A DNA stretch of 64,000 bases from NCBI RefSeq assembly GCF_013366375.1, contig NZ_JABWMJ010000013.1, positions 62,001 through 126,000 on the forward strand. Direction: 5' to 3'. The first letter of the stretch is position 1; the number at the start of each line of letters is the position of its first letter. The notes beneath the pieces were generated by a model. That model ran no database searches and had not been told where the DNA came from. It saw only the letters and a list, made by a program, of their open reading frames with translations. The position numbers and the translations under genes are program-made. This DNA is from Rhizobacter koreensis. Lineage in GTDB: Bacteria > Pseudomonadota > Gammaproteobacteria > Burkholderiales > Burkholderiaceae_C. Positions 52,211 through 60,603 of the stretch are shown one piece after another.

Positions 52211-52621
52211 TCAGTGGTGCTGGTGCGGATCGGGCTTGCTGCCCGGTGCGGCGGGCGACGGCGGCGCTGTAACAGCCGAGGGCGACGCGCCCTGGGTACC
52301 GGCGGCAGCAGCTGGTGCTCCGGCTTGGCTACCCTGAGACGTTTGTGCGGCGGCGGCCTCCTTTGCATAGACCCGCCAGCCGCCGATCCGCCCGACGTTG
52401 TCGTTTGCGGCCTTCCACGATCCCACGGGTTCGTCGGTGAAGCGCGCGTAGCCCTCGAAGGCGGAGCGGTACTGGATGCCGGAGCCCTTGGTCGGCGTCT
52501 GACCTGCCGCAGTTACGGCGGAACCAGTGGAGGAGCCCGCCTGGGCGTCCTGGGCGGTGGTCGGCATGGAGCCGACGGCGCACAGCGCAGCGAGCGCGGC
52601 GCGCGTAAGCAGCTTGTTCAT
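52211..52621 (-). CDS. Small periplasmic protein of the copper operon
   Basis: 136 residues; signal peptide ending MPTTAQ. The core YRSAFEGYARFTDEPVGSWK then AANDNVGRIGGWRVYAKEA is well defined; both flanks are low-complexity Ala/Ser/Gly/Pro, ending PDPHQHH. The core occurs next to the same outer-membrane factor type elsewhere (from memory). Function unknown. It precedes the 50759 gene by nine bases. Confidence 0.7.
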   Translation of the reverse strand: MNKLLTRAALAALCAVGSMPTTAQDAQAGSSTGSAVTAAGQTPTKGSGIQYRSAFEGYARFTDEPVGSWKAANDNVGRIGGWRVYAKEAAAAQTSQGSQAGAPAAAAGTQGASPSAVTAPPSPAAPGSKPDPHQHH

Positions 52622-52719
52622 TTTTCGAAGTCATCTGAGTCGCCGACACGAACGGTCGGCCTTCTCCCGTGCGGCAAACGCACGAGCCCAATCAGGCCTC
52701 GCGGGGAGGCCTCAGCGGG

Positions 52720-53133
52720 TCAGATGCTTCGTGGGGGCCGCTCCTGGCCGTCCGAGAGGAAGCTCGGGGCCGGAGCGAAGAGGTCAGCGAATGCGACCGT
52801 CGCGAGGTCGCCCGGCGTCAGAGCGACCGGAGGGCTGCTCACCAGCGAGGTGACCGAACAAAAGGCAGAGCAGAGATTGCACTTGTCTTCGCCGCCCGAC
52901 GACAGCTCGCCGCCGGCGTCACTGCTCGAGTCATGTCCGTGCTGCGCATGGTCGTGGGCAGGCTGGGCTTGGGTGTCGATCCCGTGATGCGCGGCAACAC
53001 TGCCGTCGATCATGCGCAACTCGCTTTGGCTACCCACGCCGGAAGGCGGGCAGAGCATCGCCGCAGCCATTGCACCCCGCACGGGGAGCAATACCGCCAG
53101 CAACACCAACAGCCAGATCCGGAGTGTCTTCAA
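52720..53133 (-). CDS. DUF2946-like small secreted Cys/His protein
   Basis: 137 residues, signal peptide LRIWLLVLLAVLLPVRGAMA. His-rich centre (GIDTQAQPAHDHAQHGHDSS), then DKCNLCSAFCSVTSLV with a CxxCxxxC group, a C-terminal hydrophobic stretch, and the tail DGQERPPRSI. The Cys/His content suggests metal binding. First gene of the operon that runs to 48351. A diverged and partly broken copy is at 58156-58597, including the bases after the stop. Confidence 0.75.
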   Translation of the reverse strand: MKTLRIWLLVLLAVLLPVRGAMAAAMLCPPSGVGSQSELRMIDGSVAAHHGIDTQAQPAHDHAQHGHDSSSDAGGELSSGGEDKCNLCSAFCSVTSLVSSPPVALTPGDLATVAFADLFAPAPSFLSDGQERPPRSI

Positions 53134-53239
53134 AGCAATTCAGAGGCTAGCACAGCAGCCAATCTGCCGGCCCAACCACGAGAATCCTAAACCTTGTCAC
53201 AGTGGCAAAGTCAAGCGCGGCGAGGCATATCTGCAGCGC

Positions 53240-53698
53240 TCAGTGCTTGCCTGGCCTCAGGCCACCCGCTGCCGTACGGAGCCCGCTTGGGAGAAAAGGT
53301 TCCGCGTCCGCCAGGTTCTGAATGATCGGGCAGTCAGGACGATCGTCGCCGCGGCAGCAGTGCACCAGGTGCTGAAGCGTTGCCTTCATCGCGTTCAGCT
53401 CCTGCAGCTTGGCATCCAGTTCCTGGATGTGGGCTTGCGCGAGCGCCTTCACCTGGCGGCTCGGCCGGCGCCGGTCCTGCCACAGCCCCAGCAGCTCGCG
53501 GATCTGCTCGATCGAAAACCCGAGGTCGCGCGACTGCCGAATGAAACGCAGCGTGCTCACCTCCTTGTCCGTGTACTGGCGGTACCCGGAATCGGTGCGC
53601 TGCGCCTCGGGGAAGAGCCCGACGCTCTCGTAGTGACGGATCATCTTGGCCGAGACGCCCGAAGCCTTGGCGGCTTCACCGATGTTCATGAAGTCCAT
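53240..53698 (-). CDS. cueR: CueR-type MerR-family copper regulator
   Basis: 152 residues. N-terminal winged helix MNIGEAAKASGVSAKMIRHY, then YESVGLFPEAQRTDSGYRQY, the dimerisation helix, and a C-terminal metal-binding loop HCCRGDDRPDCPI whose two Cys match the Cu(I)-binding pair of CueR. It activates copA-type promoters when Cu(I), Ag(I) or Au(I) binds. It starts 12 bases after the copA ATPase stop, so regulator and pump share one transcript. Confidence 0.93.
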   Translation of the reverse strand: MDFMNIGEAAKASGVSAKMIRHYESVGLFPEAQRTDSGYRQYTDKEVSTLRFIRQSRDLGFSIEQIRELLGLWQDRRRPSRQVKALAQAHIQELDAKLQELNAMKATLQHLVHCCRGDDRPDCPIIQNLADAEPFLPSGLRTAAGGLRPGKH

Positions 53699-53710
53699 GG
53701 TCGTTCGTCC

Positions 53711-56164
53711 TCAAACGGTCAGAGGTCGGCGGGCGGGCTCCGCCTGCAGCGCCGGGTCCACCTGCTGCTGCAGCGAGCGCCAGCGCCGCAGCATCAGCGC
53801 GTTGGTGACGACGCTCACGCTGCTGAAAGCCATGGCCGCCCCGGCAATCATGGGGCTCAGCAAACCAAACGCGGCGAGCGGAATGCCCAGCACGTTGTAT
53901 CCGAAGGCCCACCACAAGTTCTGCTTGATCTTGGCGTAGGTGCGACGCGACACGTCGATGGCGTCCGCCACCAGGCGCGGGTCGCCGCGCATCAGCGTGA
54001 TGCCGGCGGTTTCCATCGCCACGTCGGTGCCGGTCGACATCGCGATGCCGACGTCGGCGGCTGCCAGCGCCGGTGCATCGTTGATGCCGTCCCCGACCAT
54101 CGCGACCACCTTGCCGGCACTGCGCAGTTCCTGCACGATCGCCGCCTTATCGGCGGGCAGCACCTCAGCACGGACCTCGTCAATGCCCAGTTCGGTCGCG
54201 ACCACACGAGCGCTGCCCTTGTTGTCCCCCGTCAACATCACGGTCTGGATGCCTAGCTGCTGGAGCCGGCTGATGGCCTGCCGAGCCGACGCCTTGATGG
54301 TGTCGCCAAACGCCAGCAGGCCGAGAAGTTCAGCGCGGTCACCATCCTTGCGTACGAGCCAAGAGATCGTCCGGCCCTGGCCCTCGAGGCAGGCTTCTTC
54401 AGCGGCTAAAGCTCCCGCGGCCACGCCGAGCTCTCGCAGCAGCCGGCTGCTGCCCAAGGAAAAAACTTGTCCATCGACGACGGCTTCCAGACCGCGCCCG
54501 GGCAAGGCCTGGGCGTCACGGGTATTTGGCAGCTGCAAATGTTCCTCACGAACCTTGTCCATCACCGCATGCGCCAGAGGATGTTCACTAGAGCTTTGCA
54601 GCGCGCCCGCCAGACGCAGGACGTCCTTGCGGGCGACGCCAGCTGCCGGAACCACTGCCACGAGCGACGGTCGACCTTCCGTCAGCGTTCCGGTCTTGTC
54701 GAAGGCCACCATGGTGACGGCGTGCGCCACCTCAAGCGCCTGGGCGTCTTTGATCAGGATGCCTTGACGGGCAGCGACCCCGGTGCCCGCCATGATGGCA
54801 GTCGGCGTCGCCAAGCCGAGCGCACACGGGCACGCAATGACCAGCACCGCGACAGCGTTGATGAGCGCCTGCTCCCAGTTGCCGGTCCCGAGGGCCCAGC
54901 CGAGAAAGGTCGCCAACGCAATCACCAGCACGACCGGCACGAACACGGCGCTCACCCGGTCGACAACGCGTTGGATCGGCGCTTTGGCGGCCTGAGCAGA
55001 CTCGACCATGCGGATGATGCGAGCCAGCGTCGTTTCCGCGCCAACCGCGAGAGTCTTGACGGTGAGCACGCCTTCGGCGTTGATCGCGCCTCCAGTTACC
55101 CTGTCGCCCACGCCCTTGGCGATCGGGAGGCTCTCTCCGGTGATCAGCGACTCGTCGACGTGGCTGCGGCCTTCAGTAATCTCTCCATCCACCGCCACGC
55201 GCTCGCCGGCGCGCACCACCACCAGGTCACCAACGGCGACCTGTTCGACGGGGACCTCGAGTTCGGCACCGTTACGGCGCACCCGCGCGATCGCCGGGCG
55301 AAGTGCGTTCAGCGCGCGGATCGCGTCGGCGGTTTGCCGCTTCGCGCGTGCCTCGAGCCACTTGCCCAGCAGCACTAAGGTAATCACTGCGGCGGACGCC
55401 TCGAAATACAGGTGCGGCATACCGTGCGCGGCGTGGCGCCACAGCAGGTACAACGAGAGCCCGTAGGCGGCGGAGGTGCCTAGCGCCACCAGCAAATCCA
55501 TGTTGCCGCTGCCGGCGCGCACCGCCTTGTAGCCCGCGCGATAGAAGCGCCAGCCCAGCCAGAACTGCACCGGGGTGGCCAGCGCCAGCTGCAGCCAACC
55601 GTCCAGCATCCAATCGACTCCGAAGAGCTGCAGCAGCATCGGCGCGACCAGGGGAATCGTCAGGGCTGCGCTGAGCGCGACCGGCCACCACTCGGGGAGT
55701 CGTCGGGAAGCCGGCGGCGCGTCGCCTTCCTGTTGCTGCCCGACTGCGTAGCCGGCGTTCTCGATCGCGCCCTGCAAGGCCCTGACCGAGACCGTGGAGA
55801 GGGCTTCGAGCGATGCCGTTTCCGTCGCCAGGTTTACCGAGGCGGAAAGCACCCCCGGAGCTTTGAGCAGCGCCTTTTCGACCCGCGCCACGCAAGAGGC
55901 GCAGGTCATCCCCTCGACCTTCAGATCCAGCCGTTGAGTAGCTACGTCGTAGCCAGCTTTGCGCAACGCTGCCGCGAGCGCTTCGGGACGCACGGCAGCA
56001 TCGGCCTGAACCGAAGCTTGTTCGGTGGCCAGGTTGACAGTGGCTCCGCGCACGCCAGGAACAGCCTTCAGGGTCGTCTCCACGCGGCGCACGCAGGAGG
56101 CGCAGGTCATTCCGGTGATTTGCATTGCGATGGCGCTCGGGTTGCTCAGGGCGGCGGTGTTCAT
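53711..56164 (-). CDS. copA: Cu(I)-exporting P1B-type ATPase
   Basis: 817 residues from ATG 56164 (TTGGAGCC upstream; another in-frame ATG at 56203 is possible). Two N-terminal HMA domains, each with MTCASC; membrane helices; actuator loop with TGES; CPC motif in VIACPCALGLATPTA; phosphorylation site DKTGTLTEG (Asp about 489); SSSEHPLAHAV (the HP motif); and GDGINDAPALAAADVG. Inner-membrane pump moving Cu(I) from cytoplasm to periplasm. copZ is divergent and cueR is downstream. Confidence 0.96.
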   Translation of the reverse strand: MNTAALSNPSAIAMQITGMTCASCVRRVETTLKAVPGVRGATVNLATEQASVQADAAVRPEALAAALRKAGYDVATQRLDLKVEGMTCASCVARVEKALLKAPGVLSASVNLATETASLEALSTVSVRALQGAIENAGYAVGQQQEGDAPPASRRLPEWWPVALSAALTIPLVAPMLLQLFGVDWMLDGWLQLALATPVQFWLGWRFYRAGYKAVRAGSGNMDLLVALGTSAAYGLSLYLLWRHAAHGMPHLYFEASAAVITLVLLGKWLEARAKRQTADAIRALNALRPAIARVRRNGAELEVPVEQVAVGDLVVVRAGERVAVDGEITEGRSHVDESLITGESLPIAKGVGDRVTGGAINAEGVLTVKTLAVGAETTLARIIRMVESAQAAKAPIQRVVDRVSAVFVPVVLVIALATFLGWALGTGNWEQALINAVAVLVIACPCALGLATPTAIMAGTGVAARQGILIKDAQALEVAHAVTMVAFDKTGTLTEGRPSLVAVVPAAGVARKDVLRLAGALQSSSEHPLAHAVMDKVREEHLQLPNTRDAQALPGRGLEAVVDGQVFSLGSSRLLRELGVAAGALAAEEACLEGQGRTISWLVRKDGDRAELLGLLAFGDTIKASARQAISRLQQLGIQTVMLTGDNKGSARVVATELGIDEVRAEVLPADKAAIVQELRSAGKVVAMVGDGINDAPALAAADVGIAMSTGTDVAMETAGITLMRGDPRLVADAIDVSRRTYAKIKQNLWWAFGYNVLGIPLAAFGLLSPMIAGAAMAFSSVSVVTNALMLRRWRSLQQQVDPALQAEPARRPLTV

Positions 56165-56204
56165 GGGTGGCTCCAAGGGCAATGGTCTGTCGAGTGCAGG
56201 CATC

Positions 56205-56232
56205 TTCTTCCTTCTAACCGTGGGAAGGTCAA
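56205..56232 (-). promoter_or_regulatory. Probable CueR operator/promoter of copA
   Basis: On the minus strand the sequence TTGACCTTCCCACGGTTAGA then AGGAAG contains the -35 TTGACC overlapping a dyad ACCTTCC...GAAGG, the form of CueR-controlled promoters. The -10 at 19-base spacing would be GATGCC, a weak match. It lies about 40 bases before copA and 95 bases before copZ. Confidence 0.6.
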
Positions 56233-56325
56233 GCACCTTCTGAGCAAAGTGATGCCGAAAGAATGGTTATTCCCGAAGCGTTTTGACGATCTAACGGTGG
56301 CAAGGCCGACAGTACCCTCATCGCA

Positions 56326-56586
56326 ATGTTTTTTGAGGCGTGCACCGTGATTGCCTTTGAAGTGAACGACGTGACGTGCGGCCACTGCGCCAGCACGATT
56401 ACCAAAGCCATCCAGACAGTCGACAAAGACGCCAAGATAAGCAACCACGAGGTTCGAATCGAGCCCGGCTCCGGCGAAACGCCAGCATTCCGCGACGCGA
56501 TCAAGGGTGCTGGCTACACGCCCGAGCCCTTGGATGCGGCTCGACCCTCCGCCGCACCGCAGCGGCGTGGCGGCTGCTGCGGCTGA
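56326..56586 (+). CDS. copZ: CopZ-like copper chaperone (HMA domain) with Cys-rich tail
   Basis: 86 residues from ATG 56326, or 79 from an in-frame GTG at 56347 that gives the more usual IAFEVNDVTCGHCASTITKA start. CGHC binds Cu(I); the later KGAGYTPE is the end of the HMA fold. A Pro/Ala-rich linker leads to GGCCG, an extra Cys pair at the C-terminus. It delivers Cu(I) to the ATPase and possibly to CueR. Divergent from copA. Confidence 0.9.
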   Translation: MFFEACTVIAFEVNDVTCGHCASTITKAIQTVDKDAKISNHEVRIEPGSGETPAFRDAIKGAGYTPEPLDAARPSAAPQRRGGCCG

Positions 56587-56686
56587 GGAAAGCGGTCGGC
56601 CCTCGTCGCGACGCGCAATCGGCTCGGCGTAGGCGCTGAACTTGCGTAGGCGAGGTGCTGACGGGTCGGAGCGGCGGCGCTTTGCT

Positions 56687-57193
56687 TCAATTCGAAGCTT
56701 TCAGGCGAGCCGCGATCGCCTCCATCTGGCGGATCTCGGCCCGCTGCGCACCGATGATCTCGCCGCACAGCTTCACCAACTCTGGATCTGTAAGGCGCGC
56801 CTCGCGGCACATGAGGATGGCTCCAGAGTGATGCGGAATCATGGAGTCGACGAACTGCCCATCGTCCACCAAGGCCTGCGAGCGCGTGGCAAGGAACGAC
56901 CCGACCAGGAGAGCCGCCAATCCTGCGTAAAGCACGAGGTTGAGCCGCTTGTTTCCATACATGGAGCCCATCGTGGCCAGCATGATGACACCCATTGGCG
57001 CGAGCATTGTCAACGCCATGTAGAGCATGTTCACGTTGTTTCGGTAGTCGCCCCACCCATCGATCATGGTGAACATGGCGAGATACATCGGAATCAGGCT
57101 CAGCGCTAGATTGAGGGCGAACATCCCGTACGCACGCGCACTCGAGCCACTGTGTTGCGAGGCGGCATGTCCCTTGTGGTGATCGTCGTTCAC
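56687..57193 (-). CDS. Membrane protein with C-terminal DUF305 segment
   Basis: 168 residues from GTG 57193 (AAGGGA seven bases upstream). Short His-rich N-terminus (NDDHHKGHAASQHSG), three membrane helices (MFALNLALSLIPMYLAMFTM, VNMLYMALTMLAPMGVIMLA, LVLYAGLAALLVGSFLA), then the DUF305 motif DSMIPHHSGAILMCREARL with QRAEIRQMEAIAARL. The HH and Met residues are the likely metal site, facing the periplasm. Such proteins accompany copper and silver resistance genes. Confidence 0.82.
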   Translation of the reverse strand: MNDDHHKGHAASQHSGSSARAYGMFALNLALSLIPMYLAMFTMIDGWGDYRNNVNMLYMALTMLAPMGVIMLATMGSMYGNKRLNLVLYAGLAALLVGSFLATRSQALVDDGQFVDSMIPHHSGAILMCREARLTDPELVKLCGEIIGAQRAEIRQMEAIAARLKASN

Positions 57194-57467
57194 GCAGATT
57201 CCCTTGTTGCTCAAGTCACCCCATTCTCGACCTTGCCACTGAAGCAATGTCAAGAGCCCCAACGCTTGTCGCCGAAGCTTCAGGTAGGTACGGTTTGACA
57301 TCTTCATGGCCTCGGAGACATGTCTGGGCCCCGGTTCGCGTACCCGCGCGCCATCCTGCGTCACGGTAACCCGCTAAGCGGACCAACTGCAAGCCCCCGT
57401 TAAAGAGGCCGGATGGTCCGCAGTAGTCGTTCGACGCGCCTTGCACGCCCGCGGCCGGTGTACACAC

Positions 57468-57979
57468 GCTTCCTGCCGGTAGTACGGCAGGTGATCGACG
57501 AAGCGGCTGATCAGCGTATGCGCGAGCCGCCCACCGGTGGCCATGCCGCCGTCGACGATCTGCGGCTCGGTGCACAGCCAGAGCGCGTCGATGCGGATCA
57601 ACGCAGCAACTCGCGCAACCAGGCCGCGCAGTCACCGGCCGCGCCGGTGGGCCAAGCCACGTTCACCGTGGTGCTGCCGCGGCGGATCTCGACGCGGATG
57701 GGCTTGCCCGCAGTCGGGGGACTCTGCGAATCGTTCGGTGTCGGCGCCGGCAACCGACATCGCGACGAACTCCATCGGCCGACCTGCTATCGGGTCACTC
57801 GGCTCCTTCGCGGTGGTGCTCGCGCCCCGACCGCGCCGCGACTGATGTACCAGGTTGTCGTTCAGGTCGAACGTGCGTGGGATCGCCGCCACGCACGCGC
57901 CCGGCTCCGAGCACGCGGAAATGACCTCGGCCTTGAACTGCGCGCGGTGCCGCCGCCTCGGCTTCGACTTGACGTCCAT
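57468..57979 (-). mobile_element. IS66 remnant with tnpB-tnpC internal deletion
   Basis: TnpA reads MDVKSKPRRRHRAQFKAEVI then SACSEPGACVAAIPRTFDLN from ATG 57979; its end (KPIRVEIRRGSTTVNVAWPT, stop 57598) is in another frame because of one extra base in a run of five C near 57715. The TnpB start LIRIDALWLCTEP overlaps the TnpA stop, but after 13 residues the frame turns into TnpC (QIVDGGMATGGRLAHTLISR, FVDHLPYYRQEA). The lost part of tnpB and tnpC is about 2 kb or less in a standard element. The TnpC part is nearly identical to the element at 40126-41175. Confidence 0.75.
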
Positions 57980-57980
57980 A

Positions 57981-58007
57981 GATGTCCATCAAACTTTGAT
58001 GGACATC
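57981..58007. repeat. Perfect 13-base inverted repeat
   Basis: GATGTCCATCAAA, one C, then TTTGATGGACATC: a perfect dyad around one base, placed directly before the TnpA start of the IS66 remnant. It could be an operator or the stem of a hairpin. No T-tract follows, so it is not a standard terminator. Confidence 0.7.
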
Positions 58008-58155
58008 ATCCTCACCCGCCGCCTACAACGATTCAAGGTGGGAGGACAGGACGCTCACGCTAGCGCGGCGCGCTTGAGCAGCTCTGACATGAAGTCACCT
58101 GAGTGGCCGACGCAGATCGGTCGGCTGCCTCTCATGCGGTGGACGCACGGGCCTG

Positions 58156-58597
58156 TCAGGCCTCGCTCAGAGGCCTCAACGGGTCAGATGCTTCGGGAGG
58201 TCGCTCCTGGCCATCCGAGAGAAAGCTCGGGACAGGAGCAAGAAGGTCAGGAAACGTTGCCGCGGTGAGATTGCACGGCGCGATGGTCGCTGCGGGGCCG
58301 CTTACCAGCAAGGTCACCGAGCAGAATGCAGAGCAAAGATTGCACCTGTCCTGCCCGTCCAGGGCGCCACCGCTCCCACTGTCGTCGCCTGAGCCACGCT
58401 CGTGCTGGGCGTGGTCAAGGGCGGCAGCAGGTGTGGCAACCTTTAGGCCGTGGTGCCCCTTGGCACTGCCATCCACTGCACGCATCTCGCTCTGACCGCC
58501 GGCGCCGGAGGGCGGGCATCGCATCGCAGCGGCCATTGCAGCCCGGACGGGGAGCAGCACCGCAGCAATACCAGGAGCCAAATACGCGCTGGGTGGG
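58156..58597 (-). pseudogene. Decayed copy of the DUF2946-like Cys/His protein
   Basis: The mature part (AMAAAMRCPPSGAGGQSEM, LDHAQHERGSGDDSGSGG, DRCNLCSAFCSVTLLV, PSFLSDGQERPP) matches the protein at 52720-53133 along its length. The signal peptide RIWLLVLL is out of frame with AVLLPVRAAM: one G is missing in TTGCTGCGGTG near 58555. No good start codon is present, and the C-terminus runs on past ERPP. The flanking bases also match the 52.6 kb copy. Confidence 0.7.
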
Positions 58598-58813
58598 GTC
58601 AGTCCAGGGAGCCTAGACCTTGTCACAGTGGCAAGGTCAAGTGGGTACAGCACGTTTGCGGACGCGGGCACCACGTTTACATGGCTCTTTCGACACGACG
58701 ATGCGGCAGAGCATCCAGCGTCCTAATGCCATCACCCTCGCGGCTTGAGGATGGATCGGGGCGAATGACCCCAATCTCCTCCTCAGCCGGAACACTGATA
58801 AGAGAGCTCAGTA

Positions 58814-59323
58814 TTATTTCTTGGGAGCCTGGCTGGATGGCTGCGGAGTTTCCCCGGCCGGCTGCAACGTGCCCGATTTGGCCGCGTTGCTGGTATCCGC
58901 CTTCACGCCGGCGCGGCTTTTCGCGGCCTGGGTCTGGGGCTGCATGTGGTCGGGCTTGACACCGCCGACACCCGCTGGCGTGAGGCCGCCCATATCACGT
59001 TCCATGCGGGTTTCGCTCTTTCGCTCTGCCCGAGTCCTCGTCGAGCTAGTGTCGTTGAGAGCATCGTTCGCCTGAGGGCCTTGGCCCGCAGGGGCAAGGG
59101 ACCCGGACGCAGTCGTGCCCTTAACGCGCGTAGCCTTCGCCGAGCGAGCCGTCGGGCACGGCCGCATCTGCGCACGTGGCGCGCCCCTCCCACCATCGGC
59201 TGTGTGATCGTGCCGCGTGCGCGCCGCGTTGCTGCAGTCTGCCGACGACCCTTGGGCAGCGGACGCGGTGCTTGCAGATATCGCCAGCATGGCGGCGAGG
59301 GAAAGGAAAGTGATTTGCTTCAT
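58814..59323 (-). CDS. Hypothetical periplasmic protein
   Basis: 169 residues; signal peptide MKQITFLSLAAMLAISASTA SA with CGGAGATCACC before the ATG. The mature part is low in hydrophobic residues and rich in Ala, Thr, Gly, Arg and Lys (SSADCSNAARTRHDHTADGG, GGLTPAGVGGVKPDHMQPQT), so it is probably extended or disordered. A single Cys pair and a few His could bind metal. No family recognised. Confidence 0.6.
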   Translation of the reverse strand: MKQITFLSLAAMLAISASTASAAQGSSADCSNAARTRHDHTADGGRGAPRAQMRPCPTARSAKATRVKGTTASGSLAPAGQGPQANDALNDTSSTRTRAERKSETRMERDMGGLTPAGVGGVKPDHMQPQTQAAKSRAGVKADTSNAAKSGTLQPAGETPQPSSQAPKK

Positions 59324-59735
59324 GGTGATCTCCGATTTGGAACGTAAGGAATGTGGCTGATCCCGCTCACGAGCATCGAAGCAAGCAGCGCGCTTGGGGC
59401 GGGTGGACGAGTCAATGTATGTGCAGTACCGCCTCGTCTATTTGATTTATCTCAACAAAGACGATTGAAGCCGGCTTTGTTGCCGTACCTTGCAAAACGC
59501 AATTCATGCGTTCTGCCTAAAACTAGCCTTACGGGCAACATCCAAGCTGCATCCTCCCCATGACACCGCAAGCATGCGCATCGGCTGCCGTCCTCTGTCA
59601 GCTCATATTCGAGCAGCCACTTCAACACTTTGCCGATTTCCAGCAGGACCTGGTCCGGAGGCCCGCAGGTTCCCCCTGCCATCTGGGATTGATCCCGGCT
59701 CCCGCCCGTGAGCAGATCACTTACACTCTGCGCAC
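59324..59735. other. Intergenic region before a small Cys/His gene
   Basis: About 410 bases between divergent genes. A minus-strand frame near 59560-59700 has a CxC..C group but no start signal or known family, so it was not called. Promoters for both neighbours are expected here but none could be fixed. Confidence 0.3.
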
Positions 59736-60158
59736 ATGTGGCGTGTTGTTCGGTTTTCCCTGTTGTGGCTCCTTGCCATGGCTCTGCCAATGCAGGGCCT
59801 TTCGGCTGCAGCCATGCTGGCATGCGGCGGTCATAGCGAATCCCCGTCGACGCCGAAGAAGGCTGGTCATACGCATGGTGTCACGGCCGAGCATCGCCAT
59901 CCCCAGGTGGCTGGTGCGAGCCAGCATGCCCATGCTGGAGTTGATCGCGCCCCTACCGGTAAAGTTGGCGTCCAAAATGGCGCCTCGCAGAGATGCAGCG
60001 CCTGCGCTTTATGCTGCACAAGCGCTGTCGTTCCGACATCAACCGTCTCGTTCGAGCCGGTCAAGCTTAACGACTTCTTCCCTCCCCAAGTCGCGCGCAC
60101 GTTCGCTCCGTTCGCGACCGAAGGTCTCGAGCGACCTCCTCGACAGTTCCTCGCCTGA
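59736..60158 (+). CDS. DUF2946-like small secreted Cys/His protein
   Basis: 140 residues. Signal peptide VRFSLLWLLAMALPMQGLSA, then LACGGHSESPSTPKKAGHTH and a His-rich stretch (AEHRHPQVAGASQHAHAG), QRCSACALCCTSAVV with four Cys, and the tail EGLERPPRQFLA. Same plan as the proteins at 24459, 37002, 52720 and 58156. It stands upstream of a two-component system on the same strand, so it may be a periplasmic partner of the sensor (speculative). Confidence 0.72.
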   Translation: MWRVVRFSLLWLLAMALPMQGLSAAAMLACGGHSESPSTPKKAGHTHGVTAEHRHPQVAGASQHAHAGVDRAPTGKVGVQNGASQRCSACALCCTSAVVPTSTVSFEPVKLNDFFPPQVARTFAPFATEGLERPPRQFLA

Positions 60159-60276
60159 CGCGTTCGTGACGCGGTAGTGCGCCGGTATCCCGGCACATTG
60201 CCGTCGTCGCCGTCGCCACCCCCCCCGACTTCGCACTGCCGGCTCAGCCGGGCGTCGGGCACAGCCGAGGAATCTC

Positions 60277-60603
60277 ATGTCATCAGATCTGTGCATTGCC
60301 ACATCGGCAGTGCTGCTCGCCACGACCGCCGCCGCCGCCGTCGCGGCTCAGCCAACCGTGTCTCCCCACGCAGCCGCGTCTACGGTCACCGCTGAAAACG
60401 CTAGGAGCGCGTACCGCTCCGTGGTCGATCGCTCCCGCGTGTTGCTTGACCGCCCGGCGAAATCCTGCCTACAAGCAACTGAGCAAATCGGCGGCGGGCT
60501 CGCCTATGCGCAAGCTGCGTTCGGAGGCCAGCGGTATGACGCAGGGCTGCGACACCCACCTTCGCGAGCCGCCTATATGGCCTTGAGCTCGCTGGTCGCA
60601 TGA
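60277..60603 (+). CDS. Small secreted hypothetical protein
   Basis: 108 residues; GAGGA ten bases before ATG 60277 and a four-base overlap (ATGA) with the response regulator are the support. A hydrophobic N-terminal segment (CIATSAVLLATTAAAAVAAQ) looks like a signal peptide. The rest has no recognised domain. Confidence 0.45.
   Translation: MSSDLCIATSAVLLATTAAAAVAAQPTVSPHAAASTVTAENARSAYRSVVDRSRVLLDRPAKSCLQATEQIGGGLAYAQAAFGGQRYDAGLRHPPSRAAYMALSSLVA

Noticed and set aside
56450..56480. tRNA-like T-loop sequence GGTTCGAATC
   Set aside because: It lies inside the copZ reading frame and no acceptor or anticodon stem can be drawn.
60159..60276. Hairpin GCCGGCTCAGCCGG as terminator
   Set aside because: Loop and stem are short and no T-tract follows, so it is not supported as an intrinsic terminator.
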